DNA of 64,000 nt, from NCBI RefSeq assembly GCF_024171865.1, contig NZ_JAMTCN010000005.1:186001-250000 (forward strand), given 5' to 3'. This stretch comes from Prauserella aidingensis (GTDB lineage Bacteria; Actinomycetota; Actinomycetes; Mycobacteriales; Pseudonocardiaceae). This document shows, piece after piece, positions 51,708-61,389 of the stretch (its first letter is position 1; each line of letters begins with the position of its first letter). Below the pieces are notes generated by a model. That model had not been told where the DNA came from. It was given only the letters and a program-made list of their open reading frames with translations, and did no database searches. The translations under genes were made by a program, and so were the position numbers.

Positions 51708-53065
51708 TGGCGACACTGCGTCGAAGGCTGCTGGGGCTGTTGCTCGTCGGACTGTTGGTCGGCGGAGTGGCCCTGAGTGTGGCGATCTACAACAAGGCGT
51801 TCAGCTCGTACGTCACGGTGACGCTGCAGGCCGACGAGGTCGGCAACCAGCTGTCCGAGAACTCGGACGTGAAGGTGCGGGGGCTGATCGTCGGCCACGT
51901 CGGCGAGATCACCCCGGTCGAGGGCGGTTCCACGGAGCTGACGCTGAACCTCGACCCGGAGCAGGCCGAGCTCGTGCCCGCGAACGTGTCCGCCCGATTC
52001 CTGCCGAAGACGCTCTTCGGTGAACGGTTCGTGAACCTGGAGGTCCCGGAGGGTGCCGAGTCGACGCCGTTGCGGTCCGGCGACGTCATCCCACAGGACC
52101 GCACCGAGAGCGCGATCGAGCTCGAACAGGCCCTCTCGGACCTGATGCCGGTGTTGAAGGCGGTGCAGCCGCAGAAACTCTCGGCCACGCTGACCGCGAT
52201 CTCGACGGCGCTGGACGGCCGCGGTGAGCAGCTGGGCCGGACGGTGTCGGACCTGGCCGACTACCTGGGCAAGCTGAACCCGCACGTGCCGAAGCTGCAG
52301 GAGAACCTGCAGGAGCTGGCGAAGTTCTCCCACAACCTGTCCGACGTCACCCCGGACCTGGTGCAGACGCTCGACAACCTGACGACGACGAGCAGGACGA
52401 TCGTCGAGAAGAAGCAGGCGCTGTCCACCATGTACACGAGCATCACGGGCGCCTCGACCGACCTGCACGGGTGGCTGAAGGCCAACTCGTCGAACCTCAT
52501 CCAGCTCGGCGAGACCGCCCGGCCGACAGCCGAACTGCTGGCCAAGTACGCGCCGTCGTACCCGTGCTTCCTCGGGCAGATGGCCGAACTGGTGCCGCGG
52601 ATCGACAAGGCGTTCGGCAAGGGCACCAACAAGCCCGGCCTGCACGCGACGCTCGAGATCACCAACAACCGCGGTCCGTACAAGCCGGGTCAGGACGAGC
52701 CGGCGTGGAACGACCACCGGGGGCCGCGTTGCTACGACTTCGCGGAGATGCCGGACCCGTTCCCGCAGTATCCGCCGGACGGGCCGGTGAAGGACGGCAG
52801 CACGTCGCCGCCGCCCGCACGGTCGTCGAACAACGGCCTCAGCCAGGCCGACGACCAGGCCACCGCGGGTGGCTACGACAACAGTGGTGGCGGTGCGGCC
52901 GCTCCGGGGCTTGCGGGCGGCGACCCGGCGGGCTCGCCGGGTGAGCTGCGGTTGATCTCGCAGTTGACCGCGCCGCAGCTCGGCATGGCCGCCGACGACG
53001 TGCCCGGCTGGGGCGCGCTGCTCATCGCCCCGATGTACCGAGGAGCTGAGGTGACGGTCGAATAA
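51704..53065 (+). CDS. mceA: Mce family protein MceA
   Basis: 453 aa, N-terminal anchor (LLGLLLVGLLVGGVALSVAIY) then the MCE domain (about 35-120; DEVGNQLSENSDVKVRGLIVGHVGEI), a long helical tube-forming region and a C-terminal domain with conserved Cys residues (SYPCFLGQM, PRCYDF). The last 90 residues are Gly/Ser/Pro-rich. First of six sequential Mce subunits; the stop TAA overlaps the ATG of mceB by one base. Confidence 0.92.
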   Translation: MMATLRRRLLGLLLVGLLVGGVALSVAIYNKAFSSYVTVTLQADEVGNQLSENSDVKVRGLIVGHVGEITPVEGGSTELTLNLDPEQAELVPANVSARFLPKTLFGERFVNLEVPEGAESTPLRSGDVIPQDRTESAIELEQALSDLMPVLKAVQPQKLSATLTAISTALDGRGEQLGRTVSDLADYLGKLNPHVPKLQENLQELAKFSHNLSDVTPDLVQTLDNLTTTSRTIVEKKQALSTMYTSITGASTDLHGWLKANSSNLIQLGETARPTAELLAKYAPSYPCFLGQMAELVPRIDKAFGKGTNKPGLHATLEITNNRGPYKPGQDEPAWNDHRGPRCYDFAEMPDPFPQYPPDGPVKDGSTSPPPARSSNNGLSQADDQATAGGYDNSGGGAAAPGLAGGDPAGSPGELRLISQLTAPQLGMAADDVPGWGALLIAPMYRGAEVTVE

Positions 53066-54150
53066 TGCGTGGACTCACCGCACCACTGGTCAAACTCGGT
53101 GTCTTCATCACCGTCACGGTGCTGTTCACCGGTGTGCTCGCGATCAGCATCGCGAACCTCAACCTGTCCGACACCGCGACGTACAAGGCCCGGTTCACCG
53201 ACGCGACGATGGTGATCCCCAACGACGACGTCCGCATCGCGGGCGTGCGCGTCGGCCAGGTCAACTCCGTCGAGATCGTCGACCGCAGGCTCGCGGAGGT
53301 CGAGTTCGAGGTCGACGCCGGACGGGAGCTGCCCGCGAACGTGCACGCCTCGATCAAGTACCGCAACCTCGTGGGCCAGCGCTACATCTCGCTCGAGCGG
53401 GGCGGCCAGGGCGAGGTGCAGGCTGCGAGCTCCGGCGGGGGCAACCAGCCGGGCGGGGCGGGGCCGCAGGGCACGCTCGAACCGGGGGACACGATCCCGC
53501 TGGAACGGACGACGCCCGCGCTCGACCTCAACGAACTGTTCAACGGCTTCAAGCCGCTGTTCAGGGCGCTCTCACCGGACGATGTCAACAAGCTGTCGTA
53601 CGAGATCATCCAGGTCCTGCAGGGCGAGGGCGGCACGGTCGAGAGCCTGCTGTCGCACACCGCGTCGCTGACGACGAAGCTCGCCGAGAAGGACCAGGTC
53701 ATCGGCCAGGTCATCAACAACCTCAACAGCGTGCTGACGACGGTCAACCAGCGCACGCCACAGCTGGACCAGCTGATCGTGCGGCTGCAGAAGCTCGTGT
53801 CGGGCCTGGCCAAGGACAAAGACCCGATCGGGCAGTCGATCGACGCGCTCGGCGGTCTGGCGCAGACCACCGCAGGCCTGCTGAAGGAGGGCCGCGGCCC
53901 GCTGAAGCAGGACATCAAGGCCCTCGGTGAGCTGACCGGCAACCTCAACGAGCAGGAGCAGGTGGTCGAGCACTTCATCCGGTTCCTGCCCGAGAAGGCG
54001 CGGAAGATGACCGCGACCGCCGACTACGGCTCGTGGTTCAACTTCTTCATGTGCAGTGCGAGCGGCAGCGTCCGGATCCCGGGTCTCATGCAACAGCCCG
54101 TCAACGCGGAAATCGCGCCGGTCAACAGGGAGCGGTGCATCAGCGAATGA
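53065..54150 (+). CDS. mceB: Mce family protein MceB
   Basis: 361 aa: N-terminal membrane helix (LVKLGVFITVTVLFTGVLAISI), MCE domain (NDDVRIAGVRVGQVNSVEI, then NLVGQRYISLERG), a long coiled-coil-like helical part, and the C-terminal WFNFFMCSA motif that Mce B proteins share. Overlaps mceC by 4 bases. Confidence 0.92.
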   Translation: MRGLTAPLVKLGVFITVTVLFTGVLAISIANLNLSDTATYKARFTDATMVIPNDDVRIAGVRVGQVNSVEIVDRRLAEVEFEVDAGRELPANVHASIKYRNLVGQRYISLERGGQGEVQAASSGGGNQPGGAGPQGTLEPGDTIPLERTTPALDLNELFNGFKPLFRALSPDDVNKLSYEIIQVLQGEGGTVESLLSHTASLTTKLAEKDQVIGQVINNLNSVLTTVNQRTPQLDQLIVRLQKLVSGLAKDKDPIGQSIDALGGLAQTTAGLLKEGRGPLKQDIKALGELTGNLNEQEQVVEHFIRFLPEKARKMTATADYGSWFNFFMCSASGSVRIPGLMQQPVNAEIAPVNRERCISE

Positions 54151-55133
54151 AGAGCTTCCAGAAGCGCAACCCGATCCCCATCGCGATCGCGGGCATCGTC
54201 GTGATCGTGCTCGGCATCGTGGCCGCGCTGAACACCGAGGACCTGCCGATCATCGGCGGCGGGACGACGTACCAGGCCGACTTCAGCGAGGCGGCGGGAC
54301 TGAAGGCCGACGACGAGGTGCGCGTGGCCGGCGTGAAGGTCGGCAACGTCAGCGACGTCGAACTCGACGGCGACCGCGTGAACGTGACGTTCAAGGTGCG
54401 CGACGCCTGGCTGGGCGATCGCACCTCGGCGACGATCAAGATCAAGACGTTGCTGGGGCAGAAGTACGTGGCGCTCGACCCGGTGGGGGAGCAGCCGCTC
54501 GACCCGGGCGCGACGATCCCGCGTGAGCGCACCACGGCGCCGTACGACGTGCTCGAGGCGTTCCGCGACCTGTCCGGAACCGTCGACGAGATCGACACCG
54601 ACCAGCTGGCGCAGAGCTTCGACGTGCTGTCCGAGACGTTCTCCGACACCCCCGAGGACGTGCGCGGCGCGCTCAACGGGCTGTCGAAACTGTCGGACAC
54701 CATCTCCAAGCGCGATCAGCAGCTCAAGAACCTGCTGCAGAACACCAAGCAGATCTCGGGCACGCTCGCGGGCCGCGACGAGCAGCTCGTGAAGTTGATG
54801 AACGACGGGTCGAAGCTGCTGGGCGAACTGCAGCGGCGCAAGCAGGCGATCACCACGATGCTGCAGGGCAGCCAGGAGCTGTCGACCCAGTTGAAGGGCT
54901 TCGTCAACGACAACAACGAGCAGATCGGCCCGGTGCTGAACAAGCTCGACCGGCTCACCGGCATGCTGCAGCGCAACGAGGAGTCGTTGAGCGAGGGCAT
55001 CCGCCGGTTCGCCCCGTTCATCCGTGTCTTCAACAACACGATCGGTAACGGCCGCTGGTTCGACAACTACATCTGCGGCTTCCTGCTCCCGTCCGTCGGG
55101 CCGGTGAACGAAGAGGGGTGCAACGTCAAATGA
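54147..55133 (+). CDS. mceC: Mce family protein MceC
   Basis: 328 aa: membrane anchor (PIAIAGIVVIVLGIVAAL), MCE domain (ADDEVRVAGVKVGNVSDVEL, TLLGQKYVALDP), long helical region, and C-terminal RWFDNYICGFLLP. ATG at 54147 overlaps the mceB stop. Confidence 0.92.
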   Translation: MKSFQKRNPIPIAIAGIVVIVLGIVAALNTEDLPIIGGGTTYQADFSEAAGLKADDEVRVAGVKVGNVSDVELDGDRVNVTFKVRDAWLGDRTSATIKIKTLLGQKYVALDPVGEQPLDPGATIPRERTTAPYDVLEAFRDLSGTVDEIDTDQLAQSFDVLSETFSDTPEDVRGALNGLSKLSDTISKRDQQLKNLLQNTKQISGTLAGRDEQLVKLMNDGSKLLGELQRRKQAITTMLQGSQELSTQLKGFVNDNNEQIGPVLNKLDRLTGMLQRNEESLSEGIRRFAPFIRVFNNTIGNGRWFDNYICGFLLPSVGPVNEEGCNVK

Positions 55134-56314
55134 TCACCACTCGACTCGGTCAGCGGCTCGCACGCGGCGTCACACTCGCCGTCGTCCTCGCGCTCGTCGT
55201 GGCGGGCGGACTGTGGTGGACGCTGAAGGACGCCGACAGCAAGCGCGTCAGCGCCTACTTCCCGAGCGCGATCGGCCTGTACGAGGGCAACACCGTCCGG
55301 GTGCTCGGCGTCGACATGGGCGAGGTCACGAAGGTCGAGCCGCAGGGTGAGCGCGTGCTCGTGGAGATGACCTACGACCGCGACGTGAAGATCCCGGCCG
55401 ACGCGAAGGCGATCATCGTCGCCCCGTCGCTGGTGTCGGACCGGTACGTGCAGTTCGCGCCCGCCTACACCGGCGGTCCGACGCTCGACGCGGGCGCGGT
55501 GATCAGCCAGGACCGCACCGAGGTGCCGCTGGAGATCGACCAGCTCGCCGAGAGCCTCAGCCGCGTGTCCGAATCGCTCGGCCCGAACGGTGCCAACAAG
55601 AACGGTTCGCTGTCGGACCTGCTCGACACCACCGCGAACAACCTCGACGGCAACGGCAAGGCCCTGCACGACACGATCACCAAGCTCGGCAAGGCGGCGG
55701 GAACGTTGTCCGGCAACTCGGGCGACCTGTTCGACACCGTCGAGAACCTGGCGAAGTTCTCCACGACGCTCGCGAACAGTGACCAAACGGTGCGGAAGTT
55801 CGAACGGCAACTCGCCGACGTCAGCGGATACCTGTCGGGCGAGCGCGAGAACCTGTCGGCCACGGTGAAACAGCTCGGCGAGGCGCTGACCTCGGTCAAG
55901 GGCTTCGTCGAGAACAACCGTGGCAAGCTCAAGTCCAACGTCGACAAGCTCGCCAGCGTGACGCGCGTGCTCGTCGAACAGCGCGGAGCGCTCGCCGAGA
56001 CGCTCGACGTCGCCCCGCTGGCCCTGACGAACCTGGCCAACACCTACAACGCCTCGTCGGGCACGCTCGACGCGCGGCCGAACCTCAACGAGCTGACGCA
56101 GCCGCCGATCACGATGGTGTGCAACCTGCTCAAACAGACGCCGGACGCGCTCGACGCCGTCGGCAACCTCTGCCAGGGCGTGGCCGACGCCGTGGAGGGT
56201 GCGGTGCCGCTGCCGTCGCTGGCGCAGTCGGTGAACGCGCTGAACCAGGGCAAGCTGCCGCCACTGCCGCTGCCGGTGACGCAGCAGGTGCTGTCCTCGG
56301 GAGGTGGCCAGTGA
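55130..56314 (+). CDS. mceD: Mce family protein MceD
   Basis: 394 aa: anchor (GVTLAVVLALVVAGGLWWTL), MCE domain (EGNTVRVLGVDMGEVTKVEP, SLVSDRYVQFAPAY), helical tube region, and a C-terminal domain with MVCNLLKQ and NLCQGVAD cysteines. Overlaps both neighbours by 4 bases. Confidence 0.92.
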   Translation: MITTRLGQRLARGVTLAVVLALVVAGGLWWTLKDADSKRVSAYFPSAIGLYEGNTVRVLGVDMGEVTKVEPQGERVLVEMTYDRDVKIPADAKAIIVAPSLVSDRYVQFAPAYTGGPTLDAGAVISQDRTEVPLEIDQLAESLSRVSESLGPNGANKNGSLSDLLDTTANNLDGNGKALHDTITKLGKAAGTLSGNSGDLFDTVENLAKFSTTLANSDQTVRKFERQLADVSGYLSGERENLSATVKQLGEALTSVKGFVENNRGKLKSNVDKLASVTRVLVEQRGALAETLDVAPLALTNLANTYNASSGTLDARPNLNELTQPPITMVCNLLKQTPDALDAVGNLCQGVADAVEGAVPLPSLAQSVNALNQGKLPPLPLPVTQQVLSSGGGQ

Positions 56315-57528
56315 AGTTCCGCAAACTGCTGTCCGCGGGTGCCGTGGCCGCGATGCTGGCCGTGTCCGGCTGCGGGTTCTCCGGCGTCTACGACCTGCCG
56401 TTGCCGGGCGGTGCCGACCTGGGCGACGATCCGTACCGGGTGAAGGTGCAGTTCCGCGACGTGCTCGACCTGGTCCCACAGTCCGGCGTCAAGGTCAACG
56501 AGGTACCGGTCGGCCGGGTGGAGAAGATCGCGTTGGCCCGCGACGGCTGGACCGCCGAGGTGACGTTGCTGGTCAACGGCGACGTCGAGCTGCCGGCCAA
56601 CGCGATCGCGAACCTCCGCCAGTCGAGTCTGCTCGGCGAGAAGTACGTCGAGCTGAGCGAACCCGGCCAGGACCCGGCGGAGGCGGACCTGTCCGAGGGC
56701 GACACGATCCCGGTCGAGCGCACCGACCGCAGCGTCGAGGTCGAGGAAGTGCTCGGCGCGCTGTCGATGCTGCTCAACGGCGGTGGCGTGGAACAGCTCA
56801 ACAACATCACCAAGGAACTCAACACGGCGTTGTCGGGCAACGAGCAGGACATCAAGGGCCTGCTGCGCAATGCCGACAAGTTGGTGTCGGCGCTCGACGA
56901 GCAGTCCGGCAACATCACCAGCGCACTCGACGGCCTGAACCGCCTGTCGATGAGCCTGAAGGGGCAGAAGGACCGCATCGCGGGCGCCATCGACAACCTG
57001 GGCCCCGGCCTCGAGGTGCTCGAGCAGCAGCGCGGTCAGCTGGTGACGATGCTGCAGGCGCTGAACCGCGTCTCGGGTGTCGCCACGCAGACCATCAACC
57101 GGAGTCAGGAGGACCTGGTCGCAAACCTGAAGGCCCTCATGCCGGTGCTGCGCAAGCTCGGCGAGGCGGGTTCGGACCTGCCGAAGTCGCTCGAACTGCT
57201 GCTCAGCTATCCGTTCACCGACCAGGCCGTGAAGGGCGCCAAGGGCGACTTCTTCAACCTGTACCTCGACCTGGACCTGGACCTGGAGAACGTGCTGGCC
57301 AACCTCGGCCGCAGCAGGCAGAACCCGATCCAGGACCTGCCTGGCCTGGGCGAGTTGACGTCGCCGCGCGAGGGGACGGGTGACAATCCGCCGCCGCTGC
57401 CGCTGGGCGTGGCGTCCCAGCAGTCGTCCGGGCAACAGCAGCAGTCCGGCGGGCAGGACGAGCCGGCGCCGCAGGAGTCGTCGGGCGTCGAGGGGATCTT
57501 CGACACCCTGTCAGGGGGCGGTAGCTGA
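56311..57528 (+). CDS. mceE: Mce family lipoprotein MceE (LprK-like)
   Basis: 405 aa. The signal sequence ends in a lipobox (LAVSGC), making this the lipid-anchored subunit, as MceE proteins always are. MCE domain: SGVKVNEVPVGRVEKIAL, SSLLGEKYVELSEP. GTG at 56311 overlaps the mceD stop. The C-terminal tail is Gln/Ser-rich. Confidence 0.93.
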   Translation: MKFRKLLSAGAVAAMLAVSGCGFSGVYDLPLPGGADLGDDPYRVKVQFRDVLDLVPQSGVKVNEVPVGRVEKIALARDGWTAEVTLLVNGDVELPANAIANLRQSSLLGEKYVELSEPGQDPAEADLSEGDTIPVERTDRSVEVEEVLGALSMLLNGGGVEQLNNITKELNTALSGNEQDIKGLLRNADKLVSALDEQSGNITSALDGLNRLSMSLKGQKDRIAGAIDNLGPGLEVLEQQRGQLVTMLQALNRVSGVATQTINRSQEDLVANLKALMPVLRKLGEAGSDLPKSLELLLSYPFTDQAVKGAKGDFFNLYLDLDLDLENVLANLGRSRQNPIQDLPGLGELTSPREGTGDNPPPLPLGVASQQSSGQQQQSGGQDEPAPQESSGVEGIFDTLSGGGS

Positions 57529-58790
57529 TGCTGTTGCGCAAGACCAAGATCCAGCTCGTCGTGTTCGCGATCATGTCGGTGGTCGCGGTGGTGTACGCGC
57601 TCGTGCGGTTCACCGACGTCGAGGAGGCGTTCGGCCAGGGCGGCTACAGCGTGAAGCTGCAACTCACCGAATCCGGCGGCATCTTCGAGGGCGCCGAGGT
57701 GACCTACCGCGGGTACAACATCGGCACCGTCGGCCCGCTGAGCCTCACCGAGGACGGCACCCAGGCCGAACTCGACATCGAACCCGGCATGCCGCCCGTG
57801 CCCGCCGACCTGAAGGCCGTCGTGGCCAACCGGTCCGCGGTCGGTGAGCAGTACGTCGATCTGCGGCCGCAGAGCTCCGGCGGGCCGTTCCTCGAGGCGG
57901 GGTCGGTCATCGACTCGCGCAACACGAAGACCCCCGTGCCCACCGAGAAGCTGATCGGCGATCTGTCCTCACTGGCCAGGTCGGTGCCGACCGATTCGCT
58001 GCGCACCGTCGTCGACGAGTCCTACGACGCGTTCAACGGCACCGGCCGCGACCTGCAGCAGCTGATGGACACCACGCAGGAGTTCACGGAGGTCGCCTCC
58101 GAGCACCTGCCGCAGACGGTGGAGCTGCTCGACTCCGGAACGACCGTGCTGCGCACCCAGAACGAGCTGACCGGGTCGATGCGCTCGTTCAGCCGCGACC
58201 TGCGTGACCTGTCGCAGACGCTGAAGGACTCGGACGCCGACATCCGCAACCTCGTCGACGTCGCCCCGCAGGTCGGCGACCAGGTGCAGCAGGTACTCGC
58301 GGAGACGGGCCCCGGCCTGTCGGCGCTCACCGCGAACCTGCTGACGACGTCGAATCTGCTGGTCACACGGCAGGACGGGCTGGAGATGATGTTCATCGCC
58401 TACCCGATGGTGAGTGGCGGTGCGTTCTCCGTCGCACCCGGCGACGGCACCGCCCACCTCGGCCTGGCGCTGAACATGTTCAACCCGCCGTCGTGCACCA
58501 AGGGATACCGTTCGCCCGACGAGTACCGTCCGGGCAACGACACCTCGGACCGGCCTCCCAAGGAGGACGCGTACTGCGCCGAACCGGTCGGCAGCCCGAT
58601 CAGCGTGCGCGGTTCGCAGAACGCGCCGTACAACGGCGTCCCGGTGAAGCCCACCGAGCAGCAGGTCGAGCAGAACTCGACGCGGGACGAGGAGGAGCTG
58701 GCGTCGTTGGCCGGCACTCCCGGTGTGGCGAGCAGCCCGGGGCTCGACATCACGAGCCTCGACCAGCTCGCAGGACTGGCCCGGCCGTGA
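57528..58790 (+). CDS. mceF: Mce family protein MceF
   Basis: 420 aa: anchor (IQLVVFAIMSVVAVVYALV), MCE domain (EGAEVTYRGYNIGTVGPLSL, SAVGEQYVDLRP), helical part, then the conserved MFIAYPMVSGGAFSVAPGDGTAHLG and a Cys-containing NPPSCTKGY segment. Last of the six Mce subunits; followed after 73 bases by two accessory genes. Confidence 0.92.
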   Translation: MLLRKTKIQLVVFAIMSVVAVVYALVRFTDVEEAFGQGGYSVKLQLTESGGIFEGAEVTYRGYNIGTVGPLSLTEDGTQAELDIEPGMPPVPADLKAVVANRSAVGEQYVDLRPQSSGGPFLEAGSVIDSRNTKTPVPTEKLIGDLSSLARSVPTDSLRTVVDESYDAFNGTGRDLQQLMDTTQEFTEVASEHLPQTVELLDSGTTVLRTQNELTGSMRSFSRDLRDLSQTLKDSDADIRNLVDVAPQVGDQVQQVLAETGPGLSALTANLLTTSNLLVTRQDGLEMMFIAYPMVSGGAFSVAPGDGTAHLGLALNMFNPPSCTKGYRSPDEYRPGNDTSDRPPKEDAYCAEPVGSPISVRGSQNAPYNGVPVKPTEQQVEQNSTRDEEELASLAGTPGVASSPGLDITSLDQLAGLARP

Positions 58791-58863
58791 CCCACGTCGG
58801 GCGAGGTGATGCCGCCCCGGTGACACACAGCAAGCTGACACGACCGCAATACCCTGGAGCGTT

Positions 58864-59697
58864 ATGAGTTCGGACGAGCCGGAGAAGGCCCGCGCCACCG
58901 GCGAGGCGGAAGACGGCACCGGCGCGGCCGGCACCGGCGTTCCGGGAACCGCGGACACGGAGGACACGGCCACGGCCGACGTCGGGACGGCCGATGTGGA
59001 GGCGGCCGGTGTGGACGTGGCGGAGTCGCCGGACGCGGACTCGGCGTCGGACGGCACCGAGTCCGCCGACGCCGCGTCTGACACGGACGCCACCGGCACG
59101 GACGCCGATGACGGGACGGCCGAACCGGGTGCCGACGACTCCGACGACGACAGCACCGACGGGGAACGGCGATCGGGACCGCCGCGCTGGGCGCTGCTGG
59201 GTGCGGCCGCGTTCGCCACGGCGGCGTTCGTCGTCGCCGCGGTGTTCGGCGTGTGGTGGCTGGTGAGCGCCACCGGGGACGATGCCGAGATCGCCGCGGA
59301 GCGGCAGGACGTCACGCGGGTCGCGGGCCAGGCCGTGACGGCGTTCACCGAACTCGACCACACGAAGCTGGACGAGTACTTCAGCAGGCAGAAGGAGCTC
59401 GCCACCGGCGAGCTGGCGAACCAGATCTCGCAGGCCGAGAAGACCTACCGCGAGGCGATCACCAAGGCGAAGTCCAAGGTGACGACCACCGTGCACGACG
59501 TCGCCGTCAGCGAGCTGAACGATCGTGAGGGCAAGGCCAGCGCGATCGTCGCGGCGAGTGCCGACATCAAGCGCGGCCAGCAGCAGGGCATGAAGACCAT
59601 GCGCCTCGAGGTGCAGCTCACGCGGGACGGCGAGGACGGCCCGTGGAAGGTGTCGCAGATCGGCGACGTGCCCGTCACCGGCGGCGGGCAGCAGTAG
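58864..59697 (+). CDS. Mce-associated membrane protein (first)
   Basis: 277 aa. Acidic, Asp/Thr/Ala-rich cytoplasmic N-terminus (about 1-105), one membrane helix (about 108-134, WALLGAAAFATAAFVVAAVF), and an extracellular domain with the Mce-associated pattern (VAGQAVTAFTELDHTKLDEYFSRQ, then strands ending VSQIGDVPV). Such Mam proteins are thought to stabilise the Mce complex. Confidence 0.85.
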   Translation: MSSDEPEKARATGEAEDGTGAAGTGVPGTADTEDTATADVGTADVEAAGVDVAESPDADSASDGTESADAASDTDATGTDADDGTAEPGADDSDDDSTDGERRSGPPRWALLGAAAFATAAFVVAAVFGVWWLVSATGDDAEIAAERQDVTRVAGQAVTAFTELDHTKLDEYFSRQKELATGELANQISQAEKTYREAITKAKSKVTTTVHDVAVSELNDREGKASAIVAASADIKRGQQQGMKTMRLEVQLTRDGEDGPWKVSQIGDVPVTGGGQQ

Positions 59698-59768
59698 CGC
59701 ACCCGTAGCGCACCCTGAACCCGCGCAGCGCCCACGAACCGCGCAGCAGCTCAGAACGGAGTCCCACC

Positions 59769-61004
59769 GTGCCACCGAACCGTCGCAAGCCCACCCCGCA
59801 GCCGCGCCCGACGCCGACGCGTCGTCCCAAGGTCGCGGGCCTGCGCAAGCCGGGTTCCGCCGAGGACGTGGAGCCGACCGAGTCGGCGCAGGACGCCGAG
59901 TCGGTCGAGCCTGCCCGGCCGACCGGGTCCGCCGAGGCGTCCGCCGCCGATACGGACGCCGCGGGGCGCGTGTCGGACCGCGGCGGGGCGGCGGCGTCCG
60001 AACCCGAGGACGAGACGGGCACGATCGGCGACCGCGAGCACGACGGCACCGAACACGACGGCACCGAACACGACGGCACCGAACACGACGGCACCGAGTA
60101 CGACGGCACCGACGAGGCCGACGAGGCCGACGACACCGACGGCACCGATGCGGACGACGGCGCCGACGCCGCGGAGTCGGCGCCGCGCCCGGGACCGCGG
60201 CGCAAGGCGAAGGACGGCGGCAGGGCCAAGCCTGCCAGCCTCGACGAGGCCGAGACGCTCGACGCCGAGGAACCGGGAACGCCTGCGGTCGCGGTGCGCA
60301 CACTCGGCGGCAGCGGCAAGACCCGCAGGAAGCCGGGCTACGTCGCGCTCGCGGCGCTGCTCGTCGTGGGCCTGGTTCTGGCGGGCGCCGCGGTGTTCTT
60401 CCAGCTCAAGGGCAGCGAGGCGCGCGCGGCGACGTCGAACTCCGCGCTGGTCGACGGTCCGGCCACGAGCGAGGTCAAGGAGGCCATGGAGAAGGCGGCC
60501 GAGCGGCTGTTCTCCATCGACCACAACAACCTCGGCAAGACGGAGAAGGCGGCGAACGAGCTGTTCGCCGGTGGCGAGGTGAAGCAGAAGTACGACGCGC
60601 TCATGGGCGAGATCAAGCGGCTCGCCCCGGACCAGAAGATCGTCGTGACGGTGCACGCGACGCGCAGCGCGGTGGTCAACCTCGACGGCGACCGTGCTCG
60701 CGTCATGGTGTTCATCGACCAGGCGGCCACGCGGCCGCAGGACGAACAGCCTGCCGTCGGCGGCGCCGCGATGTGGCTGGAGACACAGAAGCAGGGCGAC
60801 GCGTGGAAGGTGACGAACCTCGACACCTACGCCGCGCAGCAGCCCGCGCCTGCACCCGGCCAGTCGCAGGACCCGTCCGGTGCGCCGCTGCCCGGCGACG
60901 GTCAGCAGGGCGGCCAGCAGGGCGGTCAGAACAGTGGCCAGAACGGCGGCCAACAGGGTGGCCAACAGGGTGGACAGAACGGTGGTGACCAGGGCGGGAA
61001 CTGA
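59769..61004 (+). CDS. Mce-associated membrane protein (second), with HDGTE repeats
   Basis: 411 aa from a GTG with GGAG upstream. Disordered N-terminus of ~190 residues, including five tandem DGTEH/Y units (residues 91-114, a 15-base DNA repeat at 60036-60110), a membrane helix (191-212), and an outside domain homologous in layout to the first Mam protein (LFSIDHNNLGKTEKAANEL). A Gln/Gly-rich tail (QQGGQQGGQN-type, about 380-411) ends it. Probably works with the Mce complex. Confidence 0.83.
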   Translation: MPPNRRKPTPQPRPTPTRRPKVAGLRKPGSAEDVEPTESAQDAESVEPARPTGSAEASAADTDAAGRVSDRGGAAASEPEDETGTIGDREHDGTEHDGTEHDGTEHDGTEYDGTDEADEADDTDGTDADDGADAAESAPRPGPRRKAKDGGRAKPASLDEAETLDAEEPGTPAVAVRTLGGSGKTRRKPGYVALAALLVVGLVLAGAAVFFQLKGSEARAATSNSALVDGPATSEVKEAMEKAAERLFSIDHNNLGKTEKAANELFAGGEVKQKYDALMGEIKRLAPDQKIVVTVHATRSAVVNLDGDRARVMVFIDQAATRPQDEQPAVGGAAMWLETQKQGDAWKVTNLDTYAAQQPAPAPGQSQDPSGAPLPGDGQQGGQQGGQNSGQNGGQQGGQQGGQNGGDQGGN

Positions 61005-61389
61005 CACGGATCGCCCGGGCGGCCCGGCTGCCACACCGGTGGCCGGGCTGTCCAGAGCCGGGCGTACGTGATCTATTTCGTACTCCTCCGCCCGGCGCAT
61101 CCGGCGTGTGAATGCTTGACTCAGCGCTCACGGGGGTTCACGCTTACAGGCAATGGCGAGCCTTGCGGGAGGCGAGCCGGAGACGAGCGAACGAGGCTGG
61201 GCCCCACGTCTTGGGCGTGCCCCCTCGACAAGCCGCCGTCTTCGGGGCTAGACTGCTCCTTTGCGCTGCCCACTTTCATGCTGCCCATTCGTGGTAGCTA
61301 GGATGGTCGGCACTACCGCACCCTTGACAGTTCGTGTTGCTCGTCGCTACGCGGCTGCTCAACCGCTTATGTCCCCGGAAGGACGCATC
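61005..61389 (+). promoter_or_regulatory. rpoB upstream region
   Basis: 385 bases without a gene. Candidate elements: TTGACA at 61324-61329 with a weak -10 (TACGCG) 18 bases on, TAGGAT at 61299-61304 as an alternative -10, and TTGACT at 61116-61121. GGAAGGA (61378-61384) is the ribosome binding site of rpoB. The long leader leaves room for attenuation, but no clear terminator was found. Confidence 0.45.

Noticed and set aside
61324-61353. A firm rpoB promoter at TTGACA
   Set aside because: The -35 is perfect but no acceptable -10 lies at 16-18 bases, so it is only mentioned as a candidate within the upstream region.
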